Source: Hydrogenophaga sp. IBVHS1
Lineage (GTDB): Bacteria; Pseudomonadota; Gammaproteobacteria; Burkholderiales; Burkholderiaceae_C
NCBI RefSeq assembly: GCF_002127265.1
Contig: NZ_NFUU01000001.1
Coordinates: 62,001 to 126,000, forward strand
Direction of reading: 5' to 3'
DNA: 64,000 bases
Within the stretch, counting starts at the first letter, position 1. Every line of letters begins with the position of its first letter. A program made the position numbers and the translations under genes. A model generated the notes under the pieces. It was not told the DNA's origin. It was given only the letters and a program-made list of their open reading frames with translations, and did no database searches. Of this stretch, positions 52,813-64,000 are shown in pieces.

Positions 52813-53884
52813 TGGCCCGCATCGAACTCGACCTGGCGCACGCCTACAAGCCGAACCCGAAGGCAGATGAAGACTACGCGCTGCTGCCGCTGAAGATGAC
52901 CTTCGAGGACGGCGGCGCCTATGCGCTGCTCGGTCCCTCGGGCTGTGGCAAGACCACCATGCTCAACATCATGTCGGGCTTGCTGGTGCCGTCCACGGGC
53001 ACTGTGCATTTCAACGGCAGGGACGTGACGCGCCAGAGCCCGCAGCAGCGCAACATCGCGCAGGTGTTTCAGTTCCCGGTGATCTACGACACCATGACGG
53101 TGGCGCAGAACCTGGCCTTCCCGCTGCGCAACCGCAAGGTGCCGGAGGCCGAGATCCGGGCCCAGGTGGGGCGCATCGCCGAGATGCTGGAGATGAGCCA
53201 CCAGCTCGACCAGCGCGCAGCCAACCTGTCTGCCGACCAGAAACAGAAGATCTCGCTCGGCCGTGGCCTGGTGCGCTCAGATGTTTCGGCCGTGCTGTTC
53301 GACGAGCCGTTGACCGTGATCGATCCGCACTTGAAATGGCAACTGCGGCGCAAGCTGAAGCAGATCCACCACGAACTCAAGCTGACCCTGATCTACGTGA
53401 CGCACGACCAGGTGGAGGCGTTGACCTTTGCCGACGAGGTGGTGGTGATGACGCGCGGCCGGGCGGTGCAGGTGGGTTCGGCCGAGTCGCTGTTCGAGCG
53501 GCCGGCGCACACGTTTGTGGGCCACTTCATCGGCTCGCCGGGCATGAACTTCCTGCCCGCGACGAGCGTACGCGGCGGCGTGGTGGTGCTGGAGCATCCG
53601 CTGGCGCTCACCAGCGGCCAGGTGCTGCCCGAAGGACCGATCAAGCTCGGCATTCGTCCCGAATACCTCGCGCTCGGCCAGGCCGGCGAGCCCAACACAT
53701 TGCCCGCGAAAGTCAGTCGCGTGCAGGACATTGGCACCTACGTGATGGTCACCTGCGAAGCGGGTGAACACCGACTCAAGTGCCGGCTGGCGCCTGAGGT
53801 CACCGCGCCGATGGCGGGCGATACCGTGCACCTGCGGTTGCTGGGTCGGCACACCTGCTTCTACAAGGATGAGGTCCTCGTCGC

Positions 53885-53888
<4 letters not shown>
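52812..53888 (+). CDS. glpT: Glycerol ABC transporter ATP-binding protein GlpT
   Basis: 358 residues, paralogue of GlpS (not the E. coli glycerol-3-phosphate antiporter GlpT). Walker A GPSGCGKTT (41-49), Q-loop VFQFPVIY, Walker B VLFDEPL and H-loop YVTHDQ (His198) are consensus, but the signature is degenerate, LSADQ (139-143) instead of LSGGQ. C-terminal MalK-type domain present. With GlpS, one composite ATP site would be canonical and the other defective. Overlaps glpP by four bases. Confidence 0.93.
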
Positions 53889-54770
<882 letters not shown>

Positions 54771-54778
<8 letters not shown>

Positions 54779-55583
54779 CAAGCGGTTCAAGAAGAGGACG
54801 CTGTTCCTCTTCGCCTACCTGGTCTTTGCGCTGTTGCCCATCTACTGGATGGTCAACATGAGCTTCAAGACCAACCAGGAAATTCTCTCGTCGTTCACGT
54901 TGTGGCCGGCCGAGTTCACCTGGGCCAACTACCAGACCATCTTCACCGACCCTTCCTGGTACTCGGGCTACATCAACAGCCTGATCTACGTCGGCATCAA
55001 CACGGTGATATCGCTCACCGTGGCCTTGCCTGCGGCCTACGCGTTCTCGCGCTACCGCTTCCTGGGCGACAAGCACGTGTTCTTCTGGCTACTCACCAAC
55101 CGCATGACGCCACCGGCGGTGTTCCTGCTGCCGTTCTTCCAGCTCTACACCACGCTGGGCCTGATGGACACGCACATCGCGGTGGCCATGGCGCACCTGC
55201 TCTTCAACGTGCCGCTGGCGGTGTGGATTCTGGAAGGCTTCATGAGCGGCATCCCGCGCGAGATCGATGAGACCGCCTACATCGACGGCTACAGCTTTCC
55301 GCGCTTCTTCTTCACCATCTTCCTGCCGTTGATCAAGGCGGGCGTGGGCGTGGCGGCGTTCTTCTGCTTCATGTTCAGTTGGGTCGAGCTGCTGCTGGCA
55401 CGCACGCTCACCAGCGTGAACGCCAAACCCATCGTGGCAACGATGACGCGCACCGTGAGCGCCAGCGGTATGGACTGGGCCACGCTGGCCGCCGCGGGCG
55501 TGCTCACCATCGTGCCGGGCGCGATCGTGATCTGGTTCGTGCGGCACTACATCGCCAAGGGCTTTGCCATGGGGCGTGTCTGA
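54771..55583 (+). CDS. glpQ: Glycerol ABC transporter permease GlpQ
   Basis: 270 residues, six helices, MalG-like. EAA loop EIDETAYIDGYSFPRFFFTIFLP near residue 160-182. The name follows the Rhizobium glycerol operon and is unrelated to the E. coli glycerophosphodiester phosphodiesterase GlpQ. Second permease partner of GlpP. A 57-base gap with a strong hairpin separates it from the small gene downstream, the first break in the tight coupling of this arm. Confidence 0.93.
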
Positions 55584-55591
55584 AACTTTGT

Positions 55592-55634
55592 GGGTCAGAC
55601 CACGCGCAGCGTGCTCTGACCCCAACCGATTGGG
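55592..55634 (+). promoter_or_regulatory. Two mutually exclusive hairpins before glpU
   Basis: Stem 1: GGGTCAGA (55592-55599) with TCTGACCC (55615-55622), plus an inner CACGC/GCGTG pair and loop GCA. Stem 2: CCCAA (55621-55625) with TTGGG (55630-55634), which covers the front of the GGGGGA ribosome-binding site of glpU. Both use bases 55621-55622, so they compete. Confidence 0.6.
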
Positions 55635-55640
55635 GGATTT

Positions 55641-55949
55641 ATGTTTAGTTGGATGGTCTGGACCACACCCGTGGCGGTGTTCTTCACCTGCATCGGGCTC
55701 ATGCTGATCGGCATGACGGTGTGGGAAATCAAGTCGCCCACGGTCGAGCGCAAGGGCTTCCTGCCCCTGGTCACCACGCGTGGCGACCGCCTGTTCATCG
55801 GCCTGCTCGGCGCCGCCTACATCAACCTGGCGTTCATCGGTGTGGCGGGCTGGCTCACGCAATGGTTTTCGCTGGAGCAGGAGCCCAGCATCTGGTGGGC
55901 CTTCGTGGGATCCATGGGCTGGCTGTTGCTGGTGCTGCGAAAAGGCTGA
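55641..55949 (+). CDS. glpU: Small membrane protein of the glycerol locus (DUF2160, GlpU-like)
   Basis: 102 residues, start ATG 55641 after GGGGGA. Three hydrophobic segments (WTTPVAVFFTCIGLMLIGM, LFIGLLGAAYINLAFIGVAGW, WWAFVGSMGWLLLVL). The pattern TVERKGFLPLVTTRGDRLFIGLLG and its place between the second permease and the binding protein identify it with DUF2160, corresponding to the small glpU gene of the Rhizobium glycerol operon. Its function is unknown; stabilisation of the permease is a guess. Confidence 0.85.
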   Translation: MFSWMVWTTPVAVFFTCIGLMLIGMTVWEIKSPTVERKGFLPLVTTRGDRLFIGLLGAAYINLAFIGVAGWLTQWFSLEQEPSIWWAFVGSMGWLLLVLRKG

Positions 55950-55982
55950 ATCTGTTTCTCGTTCCGGCATTCGGCCCATTGT

Positions 55983-56017
55983 TTCCCCGGGGCCGAGACC
56001 TGTCACACACCGGGGAA
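55983..56017 (+). promoter_or_regulatory. Hairpin between glpU and glpV
   Basis: TTCCCCGG (55983-55990) and CCGGGGAA (56010-56017), perfect 8-bp stem with a 19-base loop, ten bases before the AGAGGAGA ribosome-binding site of glpV. Confidence 0.6.
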
Positions 56018-56039
56018 GCGCATCGCTAGAGGAGACAGC

Positions 56040-57773
<1,734 letters not shown>

Positions 57774-57801
57774 ACCGGTGTCCCTGAAACTGTAGCAACC
57801 C

Positions 57802-57830
57802 GTCCTTCGCACCCCAGCGGTGCGAAGGAC
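57802..57830 (+). promoter_or_regulatory. 12-bp hairpin between glpV and glpD
   Basis: GTCCTTCGCACC (57802-57813), loop CCAGC, GGTGCGAAGGAC (57819-57830): a perfect stem in the 70-base spacer. It is followed by CATCCTCTCCTTC, not a U-run, so a full intrinsic terminator is unlikely; partial termination or 3'-end protection of the glpV message is more plausible. Confidence 0.7.
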
Positions 57831-57843
57831 CATCCTCTCCTTC

Positions 57844-59424
57844 ATGAAACGCGCAGAACTGATTGCATCGCTCACCGCTTCGCCGGATTTTGATCTGGCC
57901 ATCGTGGGGGGCGGTGCCACCGGGCTGGGCGTGGCGCTCGACGCGGCTCTGCGCGGTTTTTCGGTCGTGCTGCTGGAGTCGCACGATTTCGCCGGTGGCA
58001 CCTCGTCGCGGTCCACCAAGCTGCTACATGGCGGCGTGCGCTACCTGGCTCAGGGCAACCTGGCGCTGGTGCGCGAGGCGCTCGCCGAGCGTGCCACGGT
58101 GCTGCGCATCGCGCCGCACCTGGCGCAGCCGCTGCCCTTCGTCATGCCTTCCTACCGCTGGTGGCAAACCCCTTTCTATGGGTTGGGCCTGAAGCTTTAC
58201 GACTTGCTCGCAGGCAGTGCCGGCCTGGGGCGCACCGAGTTCCTGAGCCGTGCACAGGCATTGCAGGCATTGCCCGGCGTGAACCCCAAGGGGTTGCGGG
58301 GCGGGGTGAAGTATTGGGATGGTCAGTTCGACGACGCGCGTCTGGCACTCGCGCTCGCGCGCAGCGCAGCGGCTGCGGGCGCCCGGGTACTGAACTACGC
58401 CGAAGTCACCGCCATTCGCCAGTCCACCGATGGGCAGAACCCGATGTCGACGCTGGAGGCCACCGACCGCCGCACCGGTACGGCATTGACGTTGCGTGCA
58501 CGCTGTGTGGTCAATGCCACCGGCGTCTGGGTGGACGCGCTGCGCGATCGCACACAACCGCCTGCTTCCACGGAGGGCAGGCCGTCGCAAATGGTCAGCC
58601 CCAGCCAGGGGGTGCATGTGGTGGTGGATCGCGAGTTCATGCCCGGAGGCCACGCGCTGCTGGTTCCTCGCACGAGAGACGGCCGCGTGTTGTTTGCGGT
58701 GCCCTGGCTGGGCAAACTGGTGCTGGGCACCACGGACACCCCGCGCAAAGATCTGCCGCGAGAGCCCGACGCCTTTGCCGAAGAGCTGGAATTCATTCTC
58801 GCGGAGGCCAGCCAGGCGCTTGGCCGTCCTGTGCGCAAGGCCGACATCCGCAGTCTCTGGGTGGGGCTGCGGCCCCTGGTGGCTGCGCCCGCCTCGGCAG
58901 AGGGGGGCACGCAGGCCTTGTCGCGTGAGCACACCATCGTGGTCGACCCCAATGGCCTCGTCACTGTGACCGGCGGCAAATGGACCACCTACCGCGCCAT
59001 GGCCGAAGACGTGCTGGAGCGCTGCTTTGCAACAAATCTGTTGCCGCGCCGCGCTGGAAGCCGCAGCGACAACCACCGCCTGCTCGGAGCGGGGTTGACC
59101 GGCTTGCCGGCCACGCCCCTGCATGCGGCGCCGGGCATGCACCTTTATGGTTCGGAATGGGCCGAAGTGCAGAAATGCCAGGGCCTGGGCAACCTCCTGG
59201 GCATGGGGTTGAATGAGGCCATGGTGCGCCATGCGGCGCGCGAGGAGTTCGCGCAAACCGTGGAAGACGTTCTGGCGCGCCGCTGGCGGGTGCTGTTCCT
59301 CGATGCGCGCCAGGCCGCCCTCATGGCACCGGCGGTGGCGGCCATCCTGGCCGAAGAGCTCGGCGGCGACCCCGACCTGGCGGGTTTTCTGGCCCTGTGC
59401 GAACGTTATCTGCCAGCGGTTTGA
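57844..59424 (+). CDS. glpD: Glycerol-3-phosphate dehydrogenase (FAD)
   Basis: Membrane-associated flavoprotein oxidising glycerol 3-phosphate to dihydroxyacetone phosphate, passing electrons to quinone. 526 residues from ATG 57844. N-terminal FAD-binding DLAIVGGGATGLGVALDAALRG, then TSSRSTKLLHGGVRYL, and VTVTGGKWTTYRAMAEDV near the middle are family signatures. Last gene of the plus-strand glycerol arm; consumes the product of GlpK. Its stop codon overlaps the -35 box of the next promoter. Confidence 0.97.
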   Translation: MKRAELIASLTASPDFDLAIVGGGATGLGVALDAALRGFSVVLLESHDFAGGTSSRSTKLLHGGVRYLAQGNLALVREALAERATVLRIAPHLAQPLPFVMPSYRWWQTPFYGLGLKLYDLLAGSAGLGRTEFLSRAQALQALPGVNPKGLRGGVKYWDGQFDDARLALALARSAAAAGARVLNYAEVTAIRQSTDGQNPMSTLEATDRRTGTALTLRARCVVNATGVWVDALRDRTQPPASTEGRPSQMVSPSQGVHVVVDREFMPGGHALLVPRTRDGRVLFAVPWLGKLVLGTTDTPRKDLPREPDAFAEELEFILAEASQALGRPVRKADIRSLWVGLRPLVAAPASAEGGTQALSREHTIVVDPNGLVTVTGGKWTTYRAMAEDVLERCFATNLLPRRAGSRSDNHRLLGAGLTGLPATPLHAAPGMHLYGSEWAEVQKCQGLGNLLGMGLNEAMVRHAAREEFAQTVEDVLARRWRVLFLDARQAALMAPAVAAILAEELGGDPDLAGFLALCERYLPAV

Positions 59425-59449
59425 CGCAAAACGGAAACCGTGCCATAAT
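59421..59449 (+). promoter_or_regulatory. Sigma-70 promoter of the spc operon
   Basis: TTGACG (59421-59426), 17-base spacer, CATAAT (59444-59449): each hexamer matches the consensus at five of six positions. The -35 box overlaps the glpD stop codon (59422-59424). Transcription should start near 59456, giving a leader of about 145 bases before rplN. Confidence 0.85.
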
Positions 59450-59455
59450 TTGCGG

Positions 59456-59600
59456 CTTCGCTTGAAAAGGCGGAGAACAATCTGCCCACCGAGAGGGGCT
59501 TCTTCTGGCGCAATGCCAGGGCAGGCCTTGAACGACGGGCCCAAGACTGATCACTCCCGGCCGTGGTGGCTGGGGGGATTCAAGTTGGGACTTAAATCAA
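59456..59600 (+). promoter_or_regulatory. Leader of the spc operon transcript
   Basis: About 145 bases between the expected transcription start and rplN with no coding sequence. A clear hairpin is CTGGC-GCAAT-GCCAG (59505-59519), enclosed by CTGCC (59482-59486) pairing with GGCAG (59520-59524). No known ribosomal-protein leader motif is recognised; a regulatory role is inferred only from its length and structure. Confidence 0.4.
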
Positions 59601-59969
59601 ATGATCCAAACGCAATCTCGACTCGATGTTGCCGACAACACGGGTGCCAAATCCGTGATGTGCATCAAGGTGCTCGGCGGCTCCAAGCGCCGTTACGCCA
59701 GCGTGGGCGACGTCATCAAAGTCACCATCAAGGAGGCAGCGCCTCGTGGCCGCGTCAAAAAAGGCGAGGTCTACAACGCTGTGGTGGTGCGCACCGCCAA
59801 GGGCATTCGCCGCCAGGACGGCGCCCTGATCAAATTCGACGGCAACGCAGCAGTGTTGCTCAACGCCAAGCTGGAGCCTATCGGCACCCGCATCTTCGGA
59901 CCGGTCACGCGCGAGCTGCGCACCGAGAAGTTCATGAAGATCGTGTCGCTGGCACCCGAGGTTCTCTGA
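59601..59969 (+). CDS. rplN: 50S ribosomal protein L14
   Basis: 122 residues, the expected length. [33 protein letters not shown] is the L14 start, and [17 protein letters not shown] and [23 protein letters not shown] the rest. It binds 23S rRNA at the subunit interface. First gene of the spc operon here; rpsQ, which usually precedes it, is absent at this site. Followed after nine bases by rplX. Confidence 0.98.
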   Translation: MIQTQSRLDVADNTGAKSVMCIKVLGGSKRRYASVGDVIKVTIKEAAPRGRVKKGEVYNAVVVRTAKGIRRQDGALIKFDGNAAVLLNAKLEPIGTRIFGPVTRELRTEKFMKIVSLAPEVL

Positions 59970-59978
59970 GGAATCATC

Positions 59979-60299
59979 ATGAACAAGATTCGTAGTGGCG
60001 ATGAAGTCATCGTGATTGCCGGGCGCGACAAGGGCAAGCGCGGCAAGGTTGTGCTTCGCAGCAGCGAAGACCGCGTTCTGGTCGAGGGCGTGAACCTCGT
60101 CAAGAAGCATGCCAAGCCGAACCCCGCCAAGGGCGAGACCGGCGGCATCATCGAGAAAACCATGCCCATCCACCAATCCAACGTCGCCATCTTCAATGGC
60201 GCCACCGGCAAGGCGGATCGTGTGGGCATCAAGCTTCTGGCTGACGGCAAGAAAGTGCGCGTCTTCAAGTCCAGCGGCGAAGAAATCAAGGCGGCATGA
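59979..60299 (+). CDS. rplX: 50S ribosomal protein L24
   Basis: 106 residues. [25 protein letters not shown] is the KOW motif of L24, an assembly-initiating protein of the large subunit, followed by [15 protein letters not shown] and [20 protein letters not shown]. Nine bases after rplN. Its TGA overlaps an ATG at 60296 that is one of two candidate starts for rplE. Confidence 0.98.
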   Translation: MNKIRSGDEVIVIAGRDKGKRGKVVLRSSEDRVLVEGVNLVKKHAKPNPAKGETGGIIEKTMPIHQSNVAIFNGATGKADRVGIKLLADGKKVRVFKSSGEEIKAA

Positions 60300-60301
60300 C
60301 C

Positions 60302-60841
60302 ATGGCACGTTTGCAAGAAGTTTTTCGCGACACCATCGCGCCCAGCCTCGTCGAGAAGTTCGGCTACAAGTCGATCATGGAGGTGCCCCGCATCACCAAG
60401 ATCACGCTCAACATGGGTGTGAGCGAGGCCGTGGCCGACAAGAAGGTCATGGACAACGCCGTGGGCGACCTGACCAAGATCGCTGGCCAGAAGCCAGTGG
60501 TGACCAAGGCCCGCAAGGCCATCGCGGGTTTCAAGATTCGCGAGCAGCAGGCCATTGGCTGCATGGTGACCCTGCGCGGCGCCCGCATGTACGAATTCCT
60601 GGACCGTTTCGTCACCGTGGCATTGCCCCGCGTGCGCGACTTCCGCGGTATCTCCGGTCGCTCCTTTGATGGCCGTGGCAACTACAACGTCGGCGTCAAG
60701 GAACAGATCATTTTCCCTGAGATCGAGTACGACAAGGTTGATGCCTTGCGCGGTCTCAACATCAGCATCACGACGACCGCCAAGAACGATGAAGAGTGCA
60801 AGGCTCTTCTGGCCGGTTTCCGTTTCCCGTTCAAGAACTGA
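60302..60841 (+). CDS. rplE: 50S ribosomal protein L5
   Basis: 179 residues from ATG 60302 ([14 protein letters not shown]), matching the E. coli length. It binds 5S rRNA in the central protuberance. [52 protein letters not shown] and the closing FRFPFKN are diagnostic. An ATG at 60296, overlapping the rplX stop, would add Met-Thr and permit translational coupling; I cannot decide between them from sequence. Confidence 0.97.
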   Translation: MARLQEVFRDTIAPSLVEKFGYKSIMEVPRITKITLNMGVSEAVADKKVMDNAVGDLTKIAGQKPVVTKARKAIAGFKIREQQAIGCMVTLRGARMYEFLDRFVTVALPRVRDFRGISGRSFDGRGNYNVGVKEQIIFPEIEYDKVDALRGLNISITTTAKNDEECKALLAGFRFPFKN

Positions 60842-60849
60842 GGTGGCGC

Positions 60850-61155
60850 GTGGCTAAACAAGCACTACTGCAACGTGAACTCAAGCGCGAAAAGCTCGCG
60901 GCCAAGTTCGCCAAGAAATACACCGAGTTGAAGGCGACCGCCAACGACGCGAAGAAGAGCGACGAAGAGCGAGATGCGGCCCGTCTGGGTCTGCAGAAGC
61001 TGCCGCGCAATTCGAACCCGACCCGTCAGCGCAACCGCTGCGAGATCACCGGTCGTCCGCGCGGCACCTTTGCCCACTTCGGCCTGGCTCGCGCCAAGGT
61101 TCGTGAGATGGCGTTTGCCGGTGAAATCCCCGGCATCACCAAAGCCAGCTGGTAA
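60850..61155 (+). CDS. rpsN: 30S ribosomal protein S14 (zinc-independent type)
   Basis: 101 residues from a GTG start at 60850 ([15 protein letters not shown]), the E. coli length. Ends [30 protein letters not shown] lacks the CxxC pairs of the zinc form, so this is the C-minus type. Eight bases after rplE. The open frame extends further upstream into rplE and was rejected because S14 has no N-terminal extension. Confidence 0.97.
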   Translation: MAKQALLQRELKREKLAAKFAKKYTELKATANDAKKSDEERDAARLGLQKLPRNSNPTRQRNRCEITGRPRGTFAHFGLARAKVREMAFAGEIPGITKASW

Positions 61156-61173
61156 GCCCTAGGAGAACCACAA

Positions 61174-61569
61174 ATGAGCATGAGTGATCCTATTGCTGAC
61201 ATGTTGACCCGCATTCGCAACGCGCAGATGGTCGAAAAGGCCAGCGTTTCGATGCCGGCCTCCAAGGTCAAGGCCGCGATTGCCCAAGTCCTGAAGGACG
61301 AGGGTTATATCGACGGATTCCAGGTGAAGAGCACCGATGGCAAGAACGAACTCGAGATTGCCCTCAAGTACTACGCCGGTCGCCCCGTCATCGAGCGCAT
61401 CGAACGCGTGAGCCGTCCCGGCCTTCGTGTCTACCGCGGTCGCAATGCCATCCCCCAGGTCCAGAACGGTCTGGGCGTGGCGATCGTCACGACGCCCCAG
61501 GGTGTGATGACCGACCGCAAGGCGCGCGCCACCGGTGTCGGTGGTGAAGTCCTGTGTTACGTCGCCTGA
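61174..61569 (+). CDS. rpsH: 30S ribosomal protein S8
   Basis: 131 residues. [31 protein letters not shown] and the C-terminal [17 protein letters not shown] are typical. S8 binds helix 21 of 16S rRNA and, in E. coli, represses the spc operon by binding the mRNA at the rplE start; I could not verify a matching fold here. Preceded by AGGAG (61161-61165). Confidence 0.98.
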   Translation: MSMSDPIADMLTRIRNAQMVEKASVSMPASKVKAAIAQVLKDEGYIDGFQVKSTDGKNELEIALKYYAGRPVIERIERVSRPGLRVYRGRNAIPQVQNGLGVAIVTTPQGVMTDRKARATGVGGEVLCYVA

Positions 61570-61591
61570 TGCGGGCATTGAGGAGAATTTA

Positions 61592-62125
61592 ATGTCACGT
61601 ATTGGAAAACTGCCGGTCACCGTCCCTAATGGGGTGGAAGTTGCCGTCAAGGACGACCTGATCAATGTCAAGGGCACCCTGGGTGCCCTGGCGCTGGCGC
61701 AGAACGCGCTGGTCAAGGTGGAGAACAAGGCCGGCGTGCTGACCTTTGTTCCTGCCAACGAATCTCGCGAAGCCAATGCCATGTCGGGCACCATGCGTCA
61801 GCTGGTCAACAACATGGTCAATGGCGTCAGCAAGGGTTTCGAAAAGAAGCTGACTCTGCTGGGCGTGGGCTACAAGGCCCAGGCACAGGGTGCCAAGCTC
61901 AACCTCACCGTCGGCTATTCGCACCCCGTGGTGATGGACATGCCCGCCGGTATCAAGGTGGAAACGCCGACGCCGACCGAGATCGTGATCAAGGGTTCGG
62001 ACCGTCAGCGTGTGGGCCAGATCGCTTCCGAGGTGCGAGCCGTTCGCCCCCCCGAGCCCTACAAGGGCAAGGGCATCCGCTATGCGGATGAAAAGGTCGT
62101 GATCAAGGAAACCAAGAAGAAATAA
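61592..62125 (+). CDS. rplF: 50S ribosomal protein L6
   Basis: 177 residues from ATG 61592, the E. coli length, after [54 protein letters not shown] and [24 protein letters not shown] are the L6 hallmarks. It lies near the GTPase-associated centre. The 19 extra upstream codons enter rpsH and are not used. Confidence 0.98.
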   Translation: MSRIGKLPVTVPNGVEVAVKDDLINVKGTLGALALAQNALVKVENKAGVLTFVPANESREANAMSGTMRQLVNNMVNGVSKGFEKKLTLLGVGYKAQAQGAKLNLTVGYSHPVVMDMPAGIKVETPTPTEIVIKGSDRQRVGQIASEVRAVRPPEPYKGKGIRYADEKVVIKETKKK

Positions 62126-62136
62126 GGATCAGGATC

Positions 62137-62502
62137 ATGTTGACCAAGAAAGAGCAACGTCTGCGCCGCGCGCGTCAAACGCGCATCCGCATTGCACAGC
62201 AAGGTGCCGTGCGCCTGACCGTGAACCGCACCAACCTGCACATCTACGCCAACGTCATTTCCGACGACGGCTCGAAGGTGCTGGCCTCTGCCTCCACGGC
62301 CGAAGCCGAAGTGCGCGCCCAGATCGGTGGCGCCGGCAAGGGTGGCAATGCCGCCGCTGCCGCCATCATCGGCAAGCGCATCGCCGAGAAGGCGAAAGCC
62401 GCCGGTATCGAGAAGGTCGCCTTCGACCGCTCCGGTTTTGCCTATCACGGCCGGGTGAAAGCCCTTGCTGACGCGGCCCGTGAAGCCGGTCTGCAGTTCT
62501 GA
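62137..62502 (+). CDS. rplR: 50S ribosomal protein L18
   Basis: 121 residues. [38 protein letters not shown], then [26 protein letters not shown]. 5S rRNA-binding protein that works with L5. Eleven bases after rplF; 18 bases before rpsE. Confidence 0.98.
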   Translation: MLTKKEQRLRRARQTRIRIAQQGAVRLTVNRTNLHIYANVISDDGSKVLASASTAEAEVRAQIGGAGKGGNAAAAAIIGKRIAEKAKAAGIEKVAFDRSGFAYHGRVKALADAAREAGLQF

Positions 62503-62520
62503 TCAAACGGAATACTCAAA

Positions 62521-63039
62521 ATGGCTAAATTTACGGCAAACATCAAGAACGAAGCGAACGAAGACGGCCTGCGCGAGAAGATGATCGCCATCAACCGCGT
62601 GACCAAGGTGGTCAAGGGCGGCCGCATCCTCGGTTTCGCTGCCCTCACCGTGGTCGGTGATGGCGATGGACGCGTCGGCATGGGCAAGGGCAAGGCGCGT
62701 GAAGTGCCGGTGGCCGTGCAGAAGGCCATGGAGCAGGCACGCCGCAACATGATCAAGGTGTCGCTCAAGAACGGCTCGCTGCACCACAGCGTGCACGGCG
62801 AGCACGGCGCTTCGAACGTCATGATGCTGCCCGCCGCCAAGGGTACCGGCATCATTGCCGGCGGCCCGATGCGTGCAGTCTTCGAAGTCCTGGGCATCAC
62901 CGATGTCGTGGCCAAGAGCCATGGCTCGAGCAATCCCTACAACCTCGTGCGCGCCACTCTGGACGCGCTGAAGAACTCGACCACTCCTGCTGACGTGGCT
63001 GCCAAGCGCGGCAAGTCGGTCGAAGAAATCGTGGGCTGA
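62521..63039 (+). CDS. rpsE: 30S ribosomal protein S5
   Basis: 172 residues. [49 protein letters not shown] is the S5 dsRNA-binding-like N-terminal domain, and [35 protein letters not shown] the C-terminal domain. S5 contributes to decoding accuracy. Ordinary spc position. Confidence 0.98.
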   Translation: MAKFTANIKNEANEDGLREKMIAINRVTKVVKGGRILGFAALTVVGDGDGRVGMGKGKAREVPVAVQKAMEQARRNMIKVSLKNGSLHHSVHGEHGASNVMMLPAAKGTGIIAGGPMRAVFEVLGITDVVAKSHGSSNPYNLVRATLDALKNSTTPADVAAKRGKSVEEIVG

Positions 63040-63050
63040 CTGGAGCGAAC

Positions 63051-63233
63051 ATGACCACTCAAAACACCGTCAAGGTCCAACTGGTGCGCAGCCCCATTGG
63101 TACCAAGCAGTCGCACCGCGACACCGTTCGCGGCCTTGGCCTGCGCAAGCTCAACAGCATCAGCGAGCTGCAGGACACGCCCGCCGTGCGCGGCATGATC
63201 AACAAGATCAGCTATCTGGTCAAGATCGTCTGA
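63051..63233 (+). CDS. rpmD: 50S ribosomal protein L30
   Basis: 60 residues, the short bacterial form. [30 protein letters not shown] is diagnostic. Located between rpsE (11 bases) and rplO (13 bases), the standard place. Confidence 0.97.
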   Translation: MTTQNTVKVQLVRSPIGTKQSHRDTVRGLGLRKLNSISELQDTPAVRGMINKISYLVKIV

Positions 63234-63246
63234 TCGGAGTCACTGT

Positions 63247-63681
63247 ATGCAACTCAATACCATCAAGCCTTCTGAAGGCTCCAAGCATGCCAAGCGCCGC
63301 GTTGGCCGTGGCATTGGCTCCGGCCTGGGCAAGACCGCCGGTCGTGGCCACAAGGGTCAAAAGTCGCGCTCGGGCGGCTACCACAAGGTGGGCTTTGAAG
63401 GCGGCCAGATGCCCCTGCAACGTCGCCTGCCCAAGCGTGGCTTCAAGTCCACGCAATTGCAGTACAACGCCGAAGTCACGCTGAGTGACCTCAACGCCCT
63501 CGAGGCTGTCGAGGTGGACATGCTCGTGCTGAAGCAGGCCGGCCTGGTTCCGCACCTGGCCAAGCGCGTGAAGGTCGTCAAGACCGGCGAAATCACCCGC
63601 GCAGTCACGCTCAAGGACATCGGCGTCACCGCTGGTGCCAAGCTGGCCATTGAAGCCGCTGGCGGCTCCCTGGCAGCCTGA
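63247..63681 (+). CDS. rplO: 50S ribosomal protein L15
   Basis: 144 residues. [44 protein letters not shown] is the basic Gly-rich extension that enters the 23S core, and the C-terminal domain ends [17 protein letters not shown]. Directly upstream of secY, as usual. Confidence 0.98.
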   Translation: MQLNTIKPSEGSKHAKRRVGRGIGSGLGKTAGRGHKGQKSRSGGYHKVGFEGGQMPLQRRLPKRGFKSTQLQYNAEVTLSDLNALEAVEVDMLVLKQAGLVPHLAKRVKVVKTGEITRAVTLKDIGVTAGAKLAIEAAGGSLAA

Positions 63682-63704
63682 CTGGAACTGAACGGAAGCT
63701 ATCT

Positions 63705-64000
63705 GTGGCAACTGGTTCGACGTCCCTGGCCAAAACCGGAAAGTTCGGCGACTTGCGTCGCCGGCTGGTCTTTCTGTTGCTGGCGCTGGTGGTGTATCGC
63801 ATCGGGGCGCACATTCCTGTGCCCGGCATCGACCCCGCTCAACTGGAACGACTGTTCCAGGGGCAGCAGGGCGGCATTCTGAGCCTGTTCAACATGTTCT
63901 CGGGCGGCGCACTTTCGCGCTTCACCGTGTTCGCGCTGGGGATCATGCCGTACATCTCGGCCTCGATCATCATGCAGCTCATGACCTACGTGGTGCCCAC
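63705..64000 (+). CDS. secY: Preprotein translocase subunit SecY, 3'-truncated by window edge
   Basis: 98 residues visible from a GTG start (63705) with CGGAAG eight bases before it. The segment [29 protein letters not shown] is the first membrane helix and the start of the plug region; [26 protein letters not shown] is the second. Channel subunit of the Sec translocon, with SecE and SecG. The gene continues beyond the window. Confidence 0.97.
   Translation, partial: MATGSTSLAKTGKFGDLRRRLVFLLLALVVYRIGAHIPVPGIDPAQLERLFQGQQGGILSLFNMFSGGALSRFTVFALGIMPYISASIIMQLMTYVVP

Noticed and set aside
60296..60299. ATGA overlap as the rplE start
   Set aside because: Possible, but the shorter form from 60302 matches the family length; left as an alternative rather than the call.

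Overview
The window is a 64 kb, GC-rich, densely coded chromosome segment of a betaproteobacterium. Gene content and order (pyk/fba/purC/purE/purK/sua5, recG-oxyR, queA/tgt, paired DUF1501/DUF1800) and protein similarity by eye point to Burkholderiales, family Comamonadaceae, with Hydrogenophaga or a close relative the best guess. This is inference from recall, not a database search. I see no tRNA, rRNA, CRISPR array, insertion sequence, prophage gene or replication origin, and no gene-free stretch longer than 300 bases; the longest is about 197 bases at 35981-36177.

Layout. 1-7050: the 3' part of a CLC chloride-channel gene, a YajR-like MFS transporter, uvrA, and a minus-strand pair of envelope genes (RcnB/CigR-like, MipA/OmpV-like). 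7229-13478: a CYTH-CHAD protein, two overlapping glutathione S-transferase genes, and an exported DUF1800-DUF1501 pair. 13632-20801: pyrF, an EamA transporter, the overlapping operon tsaB-rimI-udg, dacB, a CAP-domain lipoprotein and a SemiSWEET. 20821-31662: a purine/glycolysis block (purE-purK-sua5, purC, fba, pyk) interleaved with a thioredoxin-TPR chaperone (cnoX type), an esterase-like lipoprotein, a DUF481 beta-barrel protein and a gamma-glutamyltransferase-family gene. 31667-40358: a three-gene ABC exporter, a plus-strand trio (YiaA/B, Ala/Val/Ser-rich exported protein, DUF2145), DUF1345, a second MFS and a second YiaA/B gene. 40431-48442: queA, a saccharopine-dehydrogenase-like gene and tgt (queuosine tRNA modification), divergent from recG-oxyR-dps-ubiA. 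48439-59424: a complete glycerol locus made of minus-strand glpR-glpK-proC and plus-strand glpS-T-P-Q-U-V-D. 59421-64000: the spc ribosomal-protein operon from rplN into secY, which runs off the window.

How it works together. The glycerol locus pairs ABC uptake (two ATPases, two permeases, a small membrane protein and a periplasmic binding protein) with kinase GlpK and dehydrogenase GlpD, under a DeoR-family repressor that sits divergently. No GlpF channel is visible. The spc operon has its own consensus-like sigma-70 promoter, whose -35 hexamer overlaps the glpD stop codon, and rpsQ (usually next to rplN) is absent at this junction. The other clusters are ordinary housekeeping.

Most unusual points: asymmetric catalytic motifs in the two glycerol ABC ATPases, three strong hairpins placed around the glycerol binding-protein gene, a Glu-to-Gln change at the CLC gating position, an FNR-like box before the ABC exporter, and several operator-like palindromes in divergent intergenic regions. 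I did not find a clearly new multi-gene defence or mobile system.
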